In this document: one piece after another, positions 37,061-48,198 of the stretch | Layout: each line of letters begins with the position of its first letter | How positions within the stretch are numbered: the stretch's first letter is position 1 | From: Viridothelium virens | Lineage: Eukaryota > Ascomycota > Dothideomycetes > Trypetheliales > Trypetheliaceae | Length of the DNA: 64,000 nt | Assembly (NCBI GenBank): GCA_010094025.1 | Contig: ML991774.1 | Coordinates: 622,821-686,820 of the forward strand | Direction of reading: 5' to 3' | The notes under the pieces: generated by a model | Database searches by the model: none | Seen by the model: only the letters and a program-made list of their open reading frames with translations | What the model was told of the DNA's origin: nothing | Program-made: the position numbers and the translations under genes

Positions 37061-38320
37061 ATGCCCGCGAGCATCGTCAGCAGCCATGTCTCGTCAGACA
37101 ACAGCTCGGACACATCACGAGAGGTAACAATGGCGAAACTGCGGAGACAGGAGCCTGCGATATGTCCCACGGATGGCGAAAATCTGGTCTCAAATCTGGA
37201 TGCGCCGCGAAGGACAATCAACAAGCAAAGCTGGGATTATGTTCTCCGTAGTGGAGCGGCTGGGGGATTGGCAGCATGCGCTGTAAGTGGTCTGAGCAAA
37301 TCGCTAATAGAACGATCTGCTAAGTAAGTTGCACAGGCAAAAACGGTGGTGGGCCCTCTCGATCGAGTCAAGATACTTTTCCAAGCCTCGAACCCTCAAT
37401 TTGCCAAATACACCGGCTCGTGGTTCGGAGTGGTGAAAGCCATGAGAGACATACGGGCAACCGAGGGCTCGCGGGGACTCTTTCGAGGGCATTCTGCCAC
37501 TCTACTGCGCATTTTCCCGTACGCTGCGATCAAGTTTGCCGCTTACGAACAAATACGCGCCGTCATGATCCAAAACAAAGCCCAAGAAACACCTTACCGC
37601 CGTTTCATTAGTGGTTCACTGGCAGGCTGTCTATCGGTTTTCTGTACATACCCGTTAGAAATCATTCGAGTACGTCTGGCATTCGAGACAAAACGGGACT
37701 CTCGTTCTTCCCTTTCGCGAATATGCAAACAGATATATCATGAGCAACCTCCTTCAGTGGCCCAAGGACCCGTGCATGTCGATACCTCCACCGTCTCCCG
37801 CGCAGCTGCAACTACTGTCAATGCGGCTTCCGCTGTGGTTGACAAGGTCACGCCTCGCTCAGGACTTGCAAACTTCTTTCGAGGCTTCACCCCGACTCTG
37901 TGGGGAATGCTCCCCTATGCAGGAGCCTCGTTTTTGACGCATGACAGCGCGGGGGATCTTATGCGGCACCCACGAATCGCTCAACATACGACGCTGCCCC
38001 AGTCGAATCAGAGGAGCCGGGATCCTCATAAGCCACCGCAGTTGACCTGGTGGGCAGAGTTAATAACAGGTGGTCTCGCTGGACTCGTCTCTCAAACAGT
38101 ATCGTATCCACTGGAAGTCATCCGGCGGCGCATGCAAGTCGGTGGGGTAGTTGGTGATGGGCGCAGACTCGGGATAACCGAAGTTGCGGGCAAGATATGG
38201 TTAGAAAAAGGATGGAAAGGTTTCTTTGTGGGTCTCGGCATCGGCTATGTTAAAGTGATACCAATGGTGGCAACGAGTTTCTACGTGTACGAGAGAGGCA
38301 AGTATTGGTTGGGTATCTGA
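37061..38320 (+). CDS. LEU5: LEU5-type mitochondrial carrier (CoA / adenine nucleotide transport)
   Basis: CDS join(37061..37282, 37337..38320), 401 aa. The 54-bp intron (GTAAGT..GCACAG, phase 0) joins AACA to AKTVVGPLDRVKILFQ. Three mitochondrial carrier repeats carry PLDRVK, PLEIIR and PLEVIR (Px[DE]xx[KR]). The sequence between WDYVLRSGAAGGLAAC and FQASNPQFAKY is what I know from Leu5, SLC25A16 and SLC25A42, needed for coenzyme A accumulation in the matrix. A linker rich in Ser, Ala and Val separates repeats 2 and 3 (about residues 215-250), longer than in yeast (357 aa total there). Met 1 at 37061 lies in a polar leader and a second in-frame ATG is at 37130. It probably marks the right edge of the metabolite locus rather than belonging to it. 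Confidence 0.85.
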
Positions 38321-39791
38321 TTCCTAATCACAAAAAGCAAGCCAGCTTACATTTACAATGGCTGCATCATGCATGCCTGGCGTTTTTCCTGAGTGGGACG
38401 GACATCTGGATGTTGTCGGCCGGGACTTGGCATGTTGCATAGAGTTCGGATTCATTGAGAAACGCAGCAAAATCCATAGCTTTGACTTTGGACTTTGTTT
38501 TCAATCGGAACAAGTACTACTCTTCCGCGCCCTTCCGAGCCATTGCATGATGGACGTTTGAGTAGTACCAAGACGCCGTGGACTGCAGTCATGTGTCTAA
38601 GAATACGAGCCCGAAGGGCTTGACACTGCTTGCTTCCTAGCGGCGAAACGCGCATATGGAATTGACTTTCGCTCGCGACTAACTATCATAGAATCGAGGC
38701 TTGGATGCCCCAAAGAGGACTAGCTAATCTGCAACGGCCCGTTCTCCGGCTGGCAATTTGGCGTCCCAAGTATCTCATTAAGTCGGATTTCGGCATCGGA
38801 AATCTCATTGTCCTCCAGTCCAGAGAAGAGCAGGACGGAAGCGCTCGTTTAGGTCCTAAAGTAATTAGCTGAGGGTGTTGGCCATGTGAATCGTAGATGG
38901 TCTGTTTAAAGTTTGCTAGGCTTGGACCACGGACAGAAGTCAAGCTTTTTTTTTTTTTCTCCCCCAGGTGTCGCTAGTTGAGAGTTGCTGGGGTTGTTTC
39001 TCATGACAGTGCCTCATCAGGCTAGGGCTAGGCTTGTGCCATGCTGACATTTGGTAGAGTGAGCTTTGGTTAGTCCCAATTTGCGAAGTCGGTCACTATT
39101 CATTGGCGCAAAAACGTGAAACAGAAGTAAAGTTATCCGCCTAGTTCGCCGCCAGTCCTTCCAAGATGAGAGCAGCTTTTGGTGCTTTGTAGAAAACTTT
39201 TCGGAGCTGGTGCGCGCACGCGGACCGAACGCCTGCAAAGCATCAGGATGGCCGGCCGAGCACCCTGAGGCAATTCCAGGCAATTCCAGGCATGAGGACA
39301 GGCGCACCAGGGGCCGAGCCGAGTGCTTTGAAGCCCCTGACGAGTGTGTACCTCCTCCAGGTGTTGAAGCGGCCAGTGAGAGCCTTCATGCCGCTAGCTT
39401 AACCTTCATTCTGCTAGCGACTCCTAAAATCCCATCGCCGCCTTTGCACTTCCCCTAGGTACTGGGCAACCGTTCTCCTAGAAAGCATCCTATTGCCGTT
39501 CTCGCCGATCGCGTTGCGCGTTGCCCATTACGCCTGGGGTTTGTCGCAGAGCAGACAGGGCATCGCCGCGCCGAGGTTTCCGCCGATCCCCAGATCCACA
39601 CTCATCGCGTTTTCCCTGGCCCTGTCACCGCACCTGCCAAAGATACGCGCATGAAGCCGCTCGCTCATCATCTGTCTCGTCGGCAGCAACAGATTGTGTG
39701 ACAGCGCGAGGCGCCACGCGTCGGACACAGTGGAAAGGCACGCGCAGACAACCGGACAGGGGACGAATTGCAACATCTGGATTCGGCCGTC
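38321..39791. other. 1.5-kb intergenic region
   Basis: Downstream of the carrier and upstream of the kinesin start. It includes a T13 tract (38946..38958) followed by CTCCCCC. No gene was recognised; the ORFs at 38358..38561 and 39521..39898 overlap noise or the kinesin 5' UTR. Confidence 0.5.
38946..38958. repeat. T13 homopolymer
   Basis: A run of thirteen T followed by a C-rich stretch; simple low-complexity sequence. Confidence 0.9.
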
Positions 39792-42700
39792 ATGGCCTCC
39801 ACTCCGCCGGCCTCGCCTTCTGGCGCAGGAGTTCAGAGACCTATGAGTGCCGTCTACAGATCGAACAGGAGCTCAAGTCGATTGAGCATGAGCAGTAAGC
39901 ATGGTGGAAGCAGAGCTTCTGATGAGGATGCCAAGACTGCTGTCAAAGTCGGTCAGTATCGTGCACACATGTTGCATTTTCTATTCCTTGCGCTGACATC
40001 GCAAACCTCACATAGCTGTTCGAGTAAGACCGCCGCTCAAGCCTTCTGACCCCGGATTCGACCTCATCCCACAACGGTTTCGCGGCTCAACGTGCGAAGT
40101 AACAACTCCGACGACCTTGGCAGTGGAATCGGCGCAAGGCAAAAGGCTATTTGTGTTTGACCGCGTCTTCGGTGAAGATGTCAATCAAGAGGGGGTATGG
40201 GACTACCTCCACGAGAGCATAAATTCTTTTGTGCAGGGCTACAATGTCTCCATCTTGGCCTACGGCCAATCTGGCTCGGGCAAGTCATATACCATGGGAA
40301 CGTCGGGACCTGCGGAGCAAGGAGATAAGGAGCTACAAGGTATAGTTCCTGCAGACTACCCTATGGCTATTTGCTTCCAATTGGGGAATGTCTTCGGCGT
40401 ATACTGACGTTACTTCAAGGAGTTGTACCCAGAGCAGCAAATGCCTTGTTTGACAAGATCACCGGTGCACGAAATCGCATGTCAAGTTCTGGGATACGAA
40501 CACCATCGCGATTATCATCTCACGGTCTTCCGACGCTTCAAAGCCTCTCCAAGTCGCAACCTGCAGATAAGAACTGGCAAATGAAGGCGACCTATGTTGA
40601 GGTACGTCAGTGACAATAATTAATGGGAACCGCAAATAACGTCTTCGCAGATATATAATGAGCAGTTGCGTGACTTGCTCCTTCCCGAATCTGTTCCCCA
40701 AAGCGAACGACCTACCGTGTCAATTCGAGAGGATACGAAGGGAAGGATCATCCTGACTGGTCTGCAGCAGGTCGCAATCAACTCGATAGACGACCTTCTC
40801 AATGCACTCAACTTCGGATCTTCGATTCGACAGACAGATTCAACTGCAGTGAATGCCAAGTCGTCACGTTCACATGCTGTATTCAGCTTGAATCTTGTTC
40901 AAAGAAGGTCCAACTCCGCACAAACTTCGATTAGGGACAAGCGCATGTCCTTACCGGTTGACGCCATGCCAAGCAATGAAGGCTGGATTACCGTCGATAG
41001 CAAACTTCACTTCGTAGATCTTGCCGGCAGTGAGAGGCTGAAGAATACTGGGGCCCAGGGGGAAAGAGCAAAAGAGGGTATCTCTATCAATGCGGGATTG
41101 GCAAGTCTCGGGAAAGTCATATCCCAACTGTCCTCCCGCCAAGCTGGTTCTCATGTCTCTTATCGTGATTCGCGCCTCACGCGACTGCTTCAAGATTCCT
41201 TAGGAGGTAACGCCATAACTTATATGGTTGCATGCGTTACTCCTGCAGAATTCCATTTGAGCGAGACGCTCAACACTGTTCAATATGCGCAACGAGCTCG
41301 CGCGATCCAAAGTCGACCGCAAATCCAGCAAGTCCATGATGATCATGACAAACAAGCCGTAATCGACAGACTACGAGCAGAAATATCTTTCTTAAGAGAT
41401 CAAATTCGACTTTCAGATCGGTCTGACCGCCGTACTGGGATACCACAGGAACGAACCGAAAGACAGAACGAACGGGAGATGGAGCTCCAAAACCAGCTTT
41501 TGGACGTCCAGGAAAATTACACCGCACTCAGTACCCGCCATGCAAAGCTCATCTCCGAAATTGCCAAGGCCAGGGACACCGATGATGCCGAAACTCCTAT
41601 GCTGAAGGACGCGATTGGCGATAGCGCAATGGACAGGCTCAAAAGGTCAAATTCGTTTGCTGAAGCCGTAGAGCAGGTTGTGCTCGAATATGAGAAGACT
41701 ATCCAAAGCTTGGAAGGATCTTTGTCAAATACTCGGTCCGCTCTCTCCACAAATGAGAGCAGTCTGCTTGAAAAAGAAACTACGATCGCATTCATGGAGA
41801 CCATGACACAGAAACTGCAAGCTCGGATACAAAAGGCTATGGATCGTGAAGCAAACAACGAGCAATACCTACGAGATTTGGAATCCAAAGTTAACGGTAT
41901 CACTTCCGGTGAAGAGAAGAGCAGTGTCATGATTACAGATCTTCGGAAAGAGCTGGCTAGGATTCGCGAGAGTGAATCTAATGCTGAGGACTATATATCC
42001 ACTCTAGAAGAGAGATTGGCAGAGGCCGAGCAGGATCACGAGATCATGCAACGCGAGATTGACCGCTTAGAACACGTGGTAGAGCGACAGCGTAGCATTG
42101 GAAAGCTTGACAATCTGCTCTACGAGCTTGACAACATCAAGCAGACCGAGTCTCGAACTGCTACAGATCCAACTATCAATGGCTACACTCATGCGGAGCA
42201 AGATAATGTACATGATCGCAGTGCCTCATCCTCTAGTACGGTGCACACCAATGGACATGATTTCCAGGATGCCGAGACAAGCCCTGGTATTCCGTCAGCT
42301 TCGTTGGATGACGCCGAAACATCGGGGCCTTCGAAGGATGCCGTGGAGGGCCATGAGAATCAGGAAGAGGCCGCTAATGCTCAAGCTCCAGCTCCAGCTC
42401 CAAGAAAAAATGATAATGTTACCAAGAAGCCTCCAGTAACTAGCAAGAAGATGGAAGGTCGTACAGACATACCTGCGAGCCCGGCGCAATCGAAGTACAT
42501 GGCTGATAAGCTGGAGTCGGTCACTCAGGAACTATTCGATCTTCGTGTTGAGCACGAGTCGACCGTCACTGACTTTGATGAACTTACCCGCAAGTACCAA
42601 TTTGCGTTAAATACGATAACTCAACTGCAGGAAGCAGCGAGCGAAGAACAAGAGGCATCTTCTCATCAGCGAAACCTGTCAGCCACCTCGTCTACTACGA

Positions 42701-45615
42701 CAACGAGGCCAAGACCTTTTTTAGAGGACGCGGGGATGCATGGACAGAAAGAGGATGGACAACCGTCATCTTCGCGTTCTTTGTCATCGGAATTGTCCTT
42801 AGTTGGGGAGTCGACCGATACAACGGAAATCGCAACGTCTTCTATCCCTGAGGAAGGGCAAGAGGATCCAAAAGAGCACGCAGAAAAAACCAAACCTGAG
42901 CCATTCGAAGCTAAAGCTGTGGCTGCTGACCTGGCGCAAATGTCGAGGGATCGCAGCAACAGCATACTAGAGGAGGTGGAGGCGCTGAAGAGGCTTAACG
43001 CGGAGAAAGAGCAAAACATCATTGAGCTGACAGATGCTTACGAGCAGTTACAGCAAGAGCATGAAAATTCAATGGAGTATATGGAAGACCTTAAGACCGA
43101 AGTTCAAAAGGCAAATACCCTTGCTCGTCCTGTCACTCCGACCTACCACACCATTCGTCGAAAATCGAGCCATAACGTCATGGCCGTCGACAAGGCCAAT
43201 CGCTCCTTCGCTTCTTTGCGTAACCTCGCCATCGAGAATTTTGAGGGCCAACCAGATATTCAGCAGAATTTCGAAATGAATCTGACTGCTATCATGACCG
43301 AACTACATAATCGTTCCGAACAATGTCAGTCACTGGAGGCTGAGCTTGGTGCCGTCCGTAAGGAAATGGAGTCCAAGATGCAGATCATTTCTGGTCTTAC
43401 GAGAGAACGGTCCAGCCTGAAGAGTACGTCGCCTGTCGATATCTCCATTGTAGGCTCGATGCGAGATCAGCTAGTGAAGAGCGAGAATACAATTAGAACA
43501 TTGCATGAATCGCATGCTACTCGAGAGAAAGAGCTAAATGATCAGATGGATCAATTGAGGGCGGCTCTTGCGTCCAGCGAGAAAGCTACTCCGCCCGCTA
43601 CTGCTGGTGTTGAACAGTCTTCCATCCCAGCAGTTTCCCTGGAGAAACCTGTATCAGACACGGATTCTGCGACGGAACTTCGCGCAGAACCTGAAACTTC
43701 TCGACAACAAGACCAGATTGCTAAGCTGCAAGAGGAACTTGCAGGCTGGGAGAGTAAGCATCAGTCTGCCATGGAATCGATGAACGCTTCGGAACAGCAG
43801 CTTCTCAAGACCATAGCAGAATTGGAAGAATCTATGCGTGATGCGGAGAATTCGACGGCTGATCGGGAGCTGCCTTCTGAAGAAGCAGATGCTGCTGCTG
43901 CTGCCGCTGCTGCTGCCGTAGTCTTCGAAGAGGAGCGGAAGAAACACCGGGAGGTTGTCGATGTGCTACAAAAAGAGATGGAAGCGCACAGGACTGCAGC
44001 AACCGAGCATACGTCGAAATTGTCCAAATTGGAGGAAGACTACTCCACGATACTGGCTCAGGTCGAAGAGCAGAGCAAATCCAAGGACCTCACGGACAAG
44101 GAGTTGCAGACACATCGAGATTTAGTCATGAACCTCCAGAAGCAGATTGAGGAACACGAGTCTGCGATCGAGTTGCACAAACGCGGCCAAGACGCTATGC
44201 AAGAGTCCCACAAGAACCAGCTCAAGCATTTGTCAGAAACTAGCAAGAGAGCCGAGGAAGAGGCCAATGCACGTCTCGAGAAACAATTCTCAGAACACCA
44301 GGAGTCTGTGTCGTCGCTCAAGAACGAGTTGACCAAGGCGCATATGGAAATGGCAGACTTACTCCAAGGGGCTTCTGGGGTTCTGGGCCGTGAGACTGAT
44401 GCCAATCAGCTACACACTCATATTCAAGGTCTGGTCGATGAGCACAAGACTTTGGCGGCTCAGCATCAAGAGGCTTCCAACCAACTGAAGGAAGCACAAG
44501 AGGAACTCCAGGCCGCCATATCCAATGCAGTTGGTTTGGAAGGTAAAATCAGCGAGCTCACATCGATCAACGACGAGACCTTGAAAGAGCTTGAACGCAT
44601 GAGCGCCAAAGAGAAGAAGAGTTCTCGACTTGTTGAAGAACTTGAAGAGCAACTCAATTCAAACTACGACCAGCACCAAGCTGCAAACAACCGGTTGTCA
44701 GCATTGCAAAATGAACGGCAAGTTGAGCTGCAAAACGCAAACTTGGCCAAGGCAGATCTCCAGCGTGAGCTGGACGAGCACCGGGCCAAGGTCGTACAAT
44801 TAGAGGTGAGTCGGATATTTATGGACGTCAATACTAGTCAATGGCATCTGTCTAACGTAAAACGCCAGGCACTACTCAGCGATTCGAATCGGAACACCCT
44901 AATATCCAACCGCGAATCTCTCGACCCCCGAGACGCCGCCTCCCTGGGCGTCATGCGGTCCGGCTCACAATCCTCCGTCAACCTCCGCAAATCCGCCTCT
45001 CACACCTCACTCCCATCCCCACCCCCCGCCATCCCACTACCTCCGCTCCCCAACTCCACCGGCACCACTGCGCCACCCACGCGAGACGGGCCTCCACCTC
45101 CAACCCCCGGCGCCGCCAGCAACAACAACAACCCAGCCAGCACACACGCCGCGCCCTCGCCTCCAGCGTCGCGGCACACGAGCAAGGACCTCGCGGCAGC
45201 GCAGCTCGTCGAGGACCAAGAGGCGCGAATTCGCACAATCGAAAAGCATCTATTCGCCGAGAAGCAGCTGACGGCGACGCTGGAGGAGGCGCTGGTGGAC
45301 CTGGAGACGTCGTCGACGAAGCTGAAGCAGGAGAGCGAGGGGTGGCGGAAGCGGGCGCTGGAGCGCGAGGACGAGGTGAAAGGGGTGCGGCGCGAGATGG
45401 CGGCTGTGGCGGAGAGGGAACGGGAGAGGGAACGAGAGCGCGAGAGGGAGAAGGAGCAGGGGAGGAGTCGATACAGTGTTCAGGAGGTGGAGCAGGAAAG
45501 GGATAAGCGGCGGCAGGCGGAGGAGGCGAGACGTGCGCTGGAGGAGAGGATGAGGGGGTTGAGTGAGATGCAGAAGAGTGGGAAGAAGAAGAAGAGTAGC
45601 TTGAATTGTTTCTAG
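39792..45615 (+). CDS. Kinesin-4-like motor protein with a long coiled-coil stalk
   Basis: Exons join(39792..39951, 40016..40339, 40420..40601, 40651..44805, 44869..45615), about 1855 aa. N-terminal motor domain at about residues 50-440: VRVRPPLK, P-loop GQSGSGKSYTMG, VVPRAANALFDKI, switch I NAKSSRSH, switch II DLAGSE, and the terminal strand SETLNTVQYAQRARAI. An N-terminal motor, short neck and very long coiled coil (about 450-1450 and 1620-1800) fit the kinesin-4/KIF4-KIF21 group, which controls microtubule length or transport. A disordered Pro/Ser-rich insert (about 1480-1600) and an Arg/Glu-repeat helix precede a basic end, KKKKSSLNCF. The ATG at 39792 is the first genuine ATG in frame; 39768 is a TTG. 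Intron 4 (44806..44868, GTGAGT..GCCAG with CTAAC) is 63 bp and stop-free, so it could be read through in frame. The class assignment is from organisation, not alignment. Confidence 0.85.
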
Positions 45616-46403
45616 AGGAGAGTGGGAAGGGGGGAGGGAGAGAGGGGTGGTGCTGAGATGAGGACGTGATGATGGGATTGAGGGAGTAATGTGGTGGAGT
45701 TGGGATTATGACGGCAGAAAGATGCAGTGCAGGGAGTTGCTTCACGAATATGGTGCCATGCACGGAGGATCTCTTATGTTTCCCTTCTCTATATTGCTTG
45801 GTTCTTTTCCTCTGCTTACAGCCGCAATCTGTCGTGCCATCAGGCCTGGTTCGCTGACTCTATGGTTGCACAATAGTGGACACACATGCTTTGGTCCCGA
45901 TCTGCTTGTTTCTGTCACATACCCCCTCCAGCAAGCCTGCTTTGAACTTCCTCTTGTTGTTTATGTTCTCTTACATGATTTCTCCTCTTCTGACATTCGT
46001 GTCTGAATTTTTGTTCATTGTACCTATGGGTTTTCGATTCGATGCGAGACGTGCTTACGGACTTGAACAGATTGAACACTGGACACTACACAGAAAGATG
46101 AAGATAGTGCCTCCACTCTTCTCATCCGCTGGAGGATGACAACTCTGCAAATTGGATCAGGGGGTGCGCTGAGGGGGGGTTTTTTTTTTTTTTCTTTTTA
46201 ACCTTGGAATTTATTTACTTTGGAAATCTAGTAAGGTGTGGGAACGGCGGCCTTGTTTGATCTAGAGAGATACCTGGTGATATCGTGCTATCCATACCCC
46301 CTTAGTTAGAACAGTCAAGCAATTAAGCTATAGCAGCTTCTGATGAGTACAACTCTGTTCATTATGTGATTGATTTGACCGATTTGGCAACAACTAAATG
46401 GGC
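45616..46403. other. Convergent 3' intergenic region, kinesin / BCD1
   Basis: 788 bp, no gene. It includes a G7T14 homopolymer junction at 46173..46193 and probably both terminators. Confidence 0.55.
46173..46193. repeat. G7-T14 homopolymer junction
   Basis: Seven G followed by fourteen T, then C and five T. Low-complexity sequence near the BCD1 terminator side. Confidence 0.9.
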
Positions 46404-47779
46404 CTAAGTCTTCGCGGCCCGACCAAGGTCCTGCTTCAGTATATCTAATAATCTGTTCTGATCCAGTTCCGTTCCGTCAGCCATGATTACGGACTCGTGA
46501 GCCTCGATCGTACTGGATCCGTCCTCCTCCAAGAGACCATCATCCCTCTCATCTTCCTCTTCCACCTCACTTTGCGCCGATCTAACCGAGTCAACTTCAT
46601 CTGTACCAGCCGCGTGTTCCGGGACTCCTTGTGACCCATCATTGACAGAGCCAGCGGCATTATTATCCGCACGCCTTCGCCTAAAATAGTCTGCCTCACT
46701 AACATACCCCGACGGTAGTTGGTCTTGGGGATATGACAAGGCGTAAATTGTTGGAAATTCCACTATGATACGGTTCTCGAGGGCGGCTAATATCGTGTCG
46801 GAAGCCGCAAGGGGAATAAGCACGGTTTGAGAGCCACGCGTGTGAGTCTTATGGAGATAAAAATGAATGCCTTTCACAGAGTGGGACTCATCGACATTTG
46901 CTTGGTTGTTGGGCTGTGAAATACAGTCAGATTCTGCGGAATTCATCACCGCATGTTCGTCGTCCAGTTCCTTCACAGCTGCCTCCAAGGGTGGCTGTTC
47001 TTTGAGAAACAGCTCAGAGCGGAGTTGTCCTTTCAATGCAGCATCACTGCCTTCGGTAGCTGCTTTCTTGCGTGCTTCACGTTTCCTCTTTTTCGCTTTG
47101 TTGCGCGCAGTCTTTGATGAATGATTTGCGTACGCATCAGCCAGCGTCAATCTCTCATCGCAGACACAATGTTTTCGGAGTCCAGAAGAGCCAATCCATT
47201 CTACAAGCCAGAAAACGCAACGAGCCGTTCCATCCCAGTACGTTCTATTGCAAGTCTGGCGGGTCATACCAATTGGAGCATATTCAACCACGATACGGTG
47301 TTCTTTGCAGTGTTTTCGCAAGTTTCTCGTGCGGCTTTGAATGACGGGTGTCCTGCGATTCCGTCCTTTCTGATGGACAGTGATTCCCTGATCTGTGATC
47401 ACTCTCTCTGCTTTGTCAAATGAGCGCTCGACGGCTGAGAGGAAATTGTAATCGTGATCAAGGCCGGCGGGAGTGGCTAGCTGGGCTTTGGTCACAAACG
47501 CTGCACGATCTCGTTTACCCGAGCAATCGTACCATGTCTGATGCCGTTTATAGCAATTCAACGAACAAGAGCGCGTAGAGCACCGTGGGCAGCGATAGCG
47601 AGGCGCCTGGTTGTTGCTGTTAAAGCAGTCGTTAGTTGCGTATCGAGGTACTTGGCGGATGGGACCATGCAATCCAGAATGCTCAGCTCCGATTTATTGA
47701 AGCTTGAATTTTTAGGAGAAGTTAGTAGAATGACGTACCAAATACTGCATAATTCATACAAAAGGGATTGATCTGCCAT
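46404..47779 (-). CDS. BCD1: BCD1 box C/D snoRNP assembly factor (zf-HIT)
   Basis: Exons complement of 47739..47779 and 46404..47616, 417 aa. The first exon is only 41 nt and encodes MADQSLLYELCSI; the join restores CSIC-NNQAPRYRCPRCSTRSC, a zf-HIT zinc finger (residues about 11-60) followed by C-KRHQTWYDCSGKRDRAAFV. That CSG-RD segment is characteristic of Bcd1/ZNHIT6, which assembles box C/D snoRNPs with the R2TP-type pathway. A middle region with HYNFLS and RNLRKHCKEHRI is the Bcd1-type helix set. A Lys/Arg-rich segment (KAKKRKREARKKA) may be a nucleolar signal, and the tail is acidic. The 122-bp intron is long relative to its tiny 5' exon. It is divergent from the metal ATPase gene. Confidence 0.85.
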
Positions 47780-47832
47780 TTCTTACTATCAAGGTGGGCA
47801 GTGCGAGGTTGGGCATTAAATGTGACGGTAAG

Positions 47833-47844
47833 TTAGGTACCTAA
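47833..47844. repeat. 12-bp perfect palindrome TTAGGTACCTAA
   Basis: Self-complementary 12-mer in the divergent promoter between BCD1 and the metal ATPase; could be a dimer binding site or chance. Confidence 0.5.
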
Positions 47845-47872
47845 AACTTGTAGGTAATTACGTGGGCGTCGG

Positions 47873-47888
47873 TCGCTTATGTAAGCGA
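47873..47888. repeat. 7+2+7 inverted repeat TCGCTTA-TG-TAAGCGA
   Basis: Perfect inverted repeat with a two-base spacer in the same promoter region. Function unknown. Confidence 0.55.
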
Positions 47889-48198
47889 TAGAGGTTTGCC
47901 CCACCACCTGCATGGCCCTACCCCACTATCTACCTACATACTTAGGGTAGGTACGGAGTACCTTTTACCAAAAATTGAATTACCAATATAGTTCTGATGA
48001 GAAAGCTTATTTGGTGATTAAGATCATCAAGTTTAAATCTAGGAGTTTTGGTAGGAAAGGGGCATGTAGGTGTTGCGCCTATGCAGGTAGTGGGAATTCA
48101 GCACACCGGCAAACTTCCATTCTTCTTCTGCCGGCCTGCTCATAACGCCTTCCTTTCAATCCAACGCTCCGATCAGGAATTCCCGAGAGACTCCTACG

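Larger units (their letters stand above)
47780..48198. other. Divergent intergenic region, BCD1 / metal ATPase
   Basis: 419 bp holding both promoters. Two perfect palindromic pairs are visible: TTAGGTACCTAA at 47833..47844 and TCGCTTA-TG-TAAGCGA at 47873..47888, plus GGTAC-GGA-GTACC at 47950..47962. No metal-response element is certain. TAGGTA-type words recur in other intergenic regions of this window. Confidence 0.55.

Noticed and set aside
36606-37127. 173-codon ORF upstream of the carrier
   Set aside because: Overlaps the carrier start in another frame and has no recognisable domain.
44978-45763. 261-codon Ser/Pro-rich ORF on the minus strand
   Set aside because: Antisense of the kinesin C-terminal low-complexity region.
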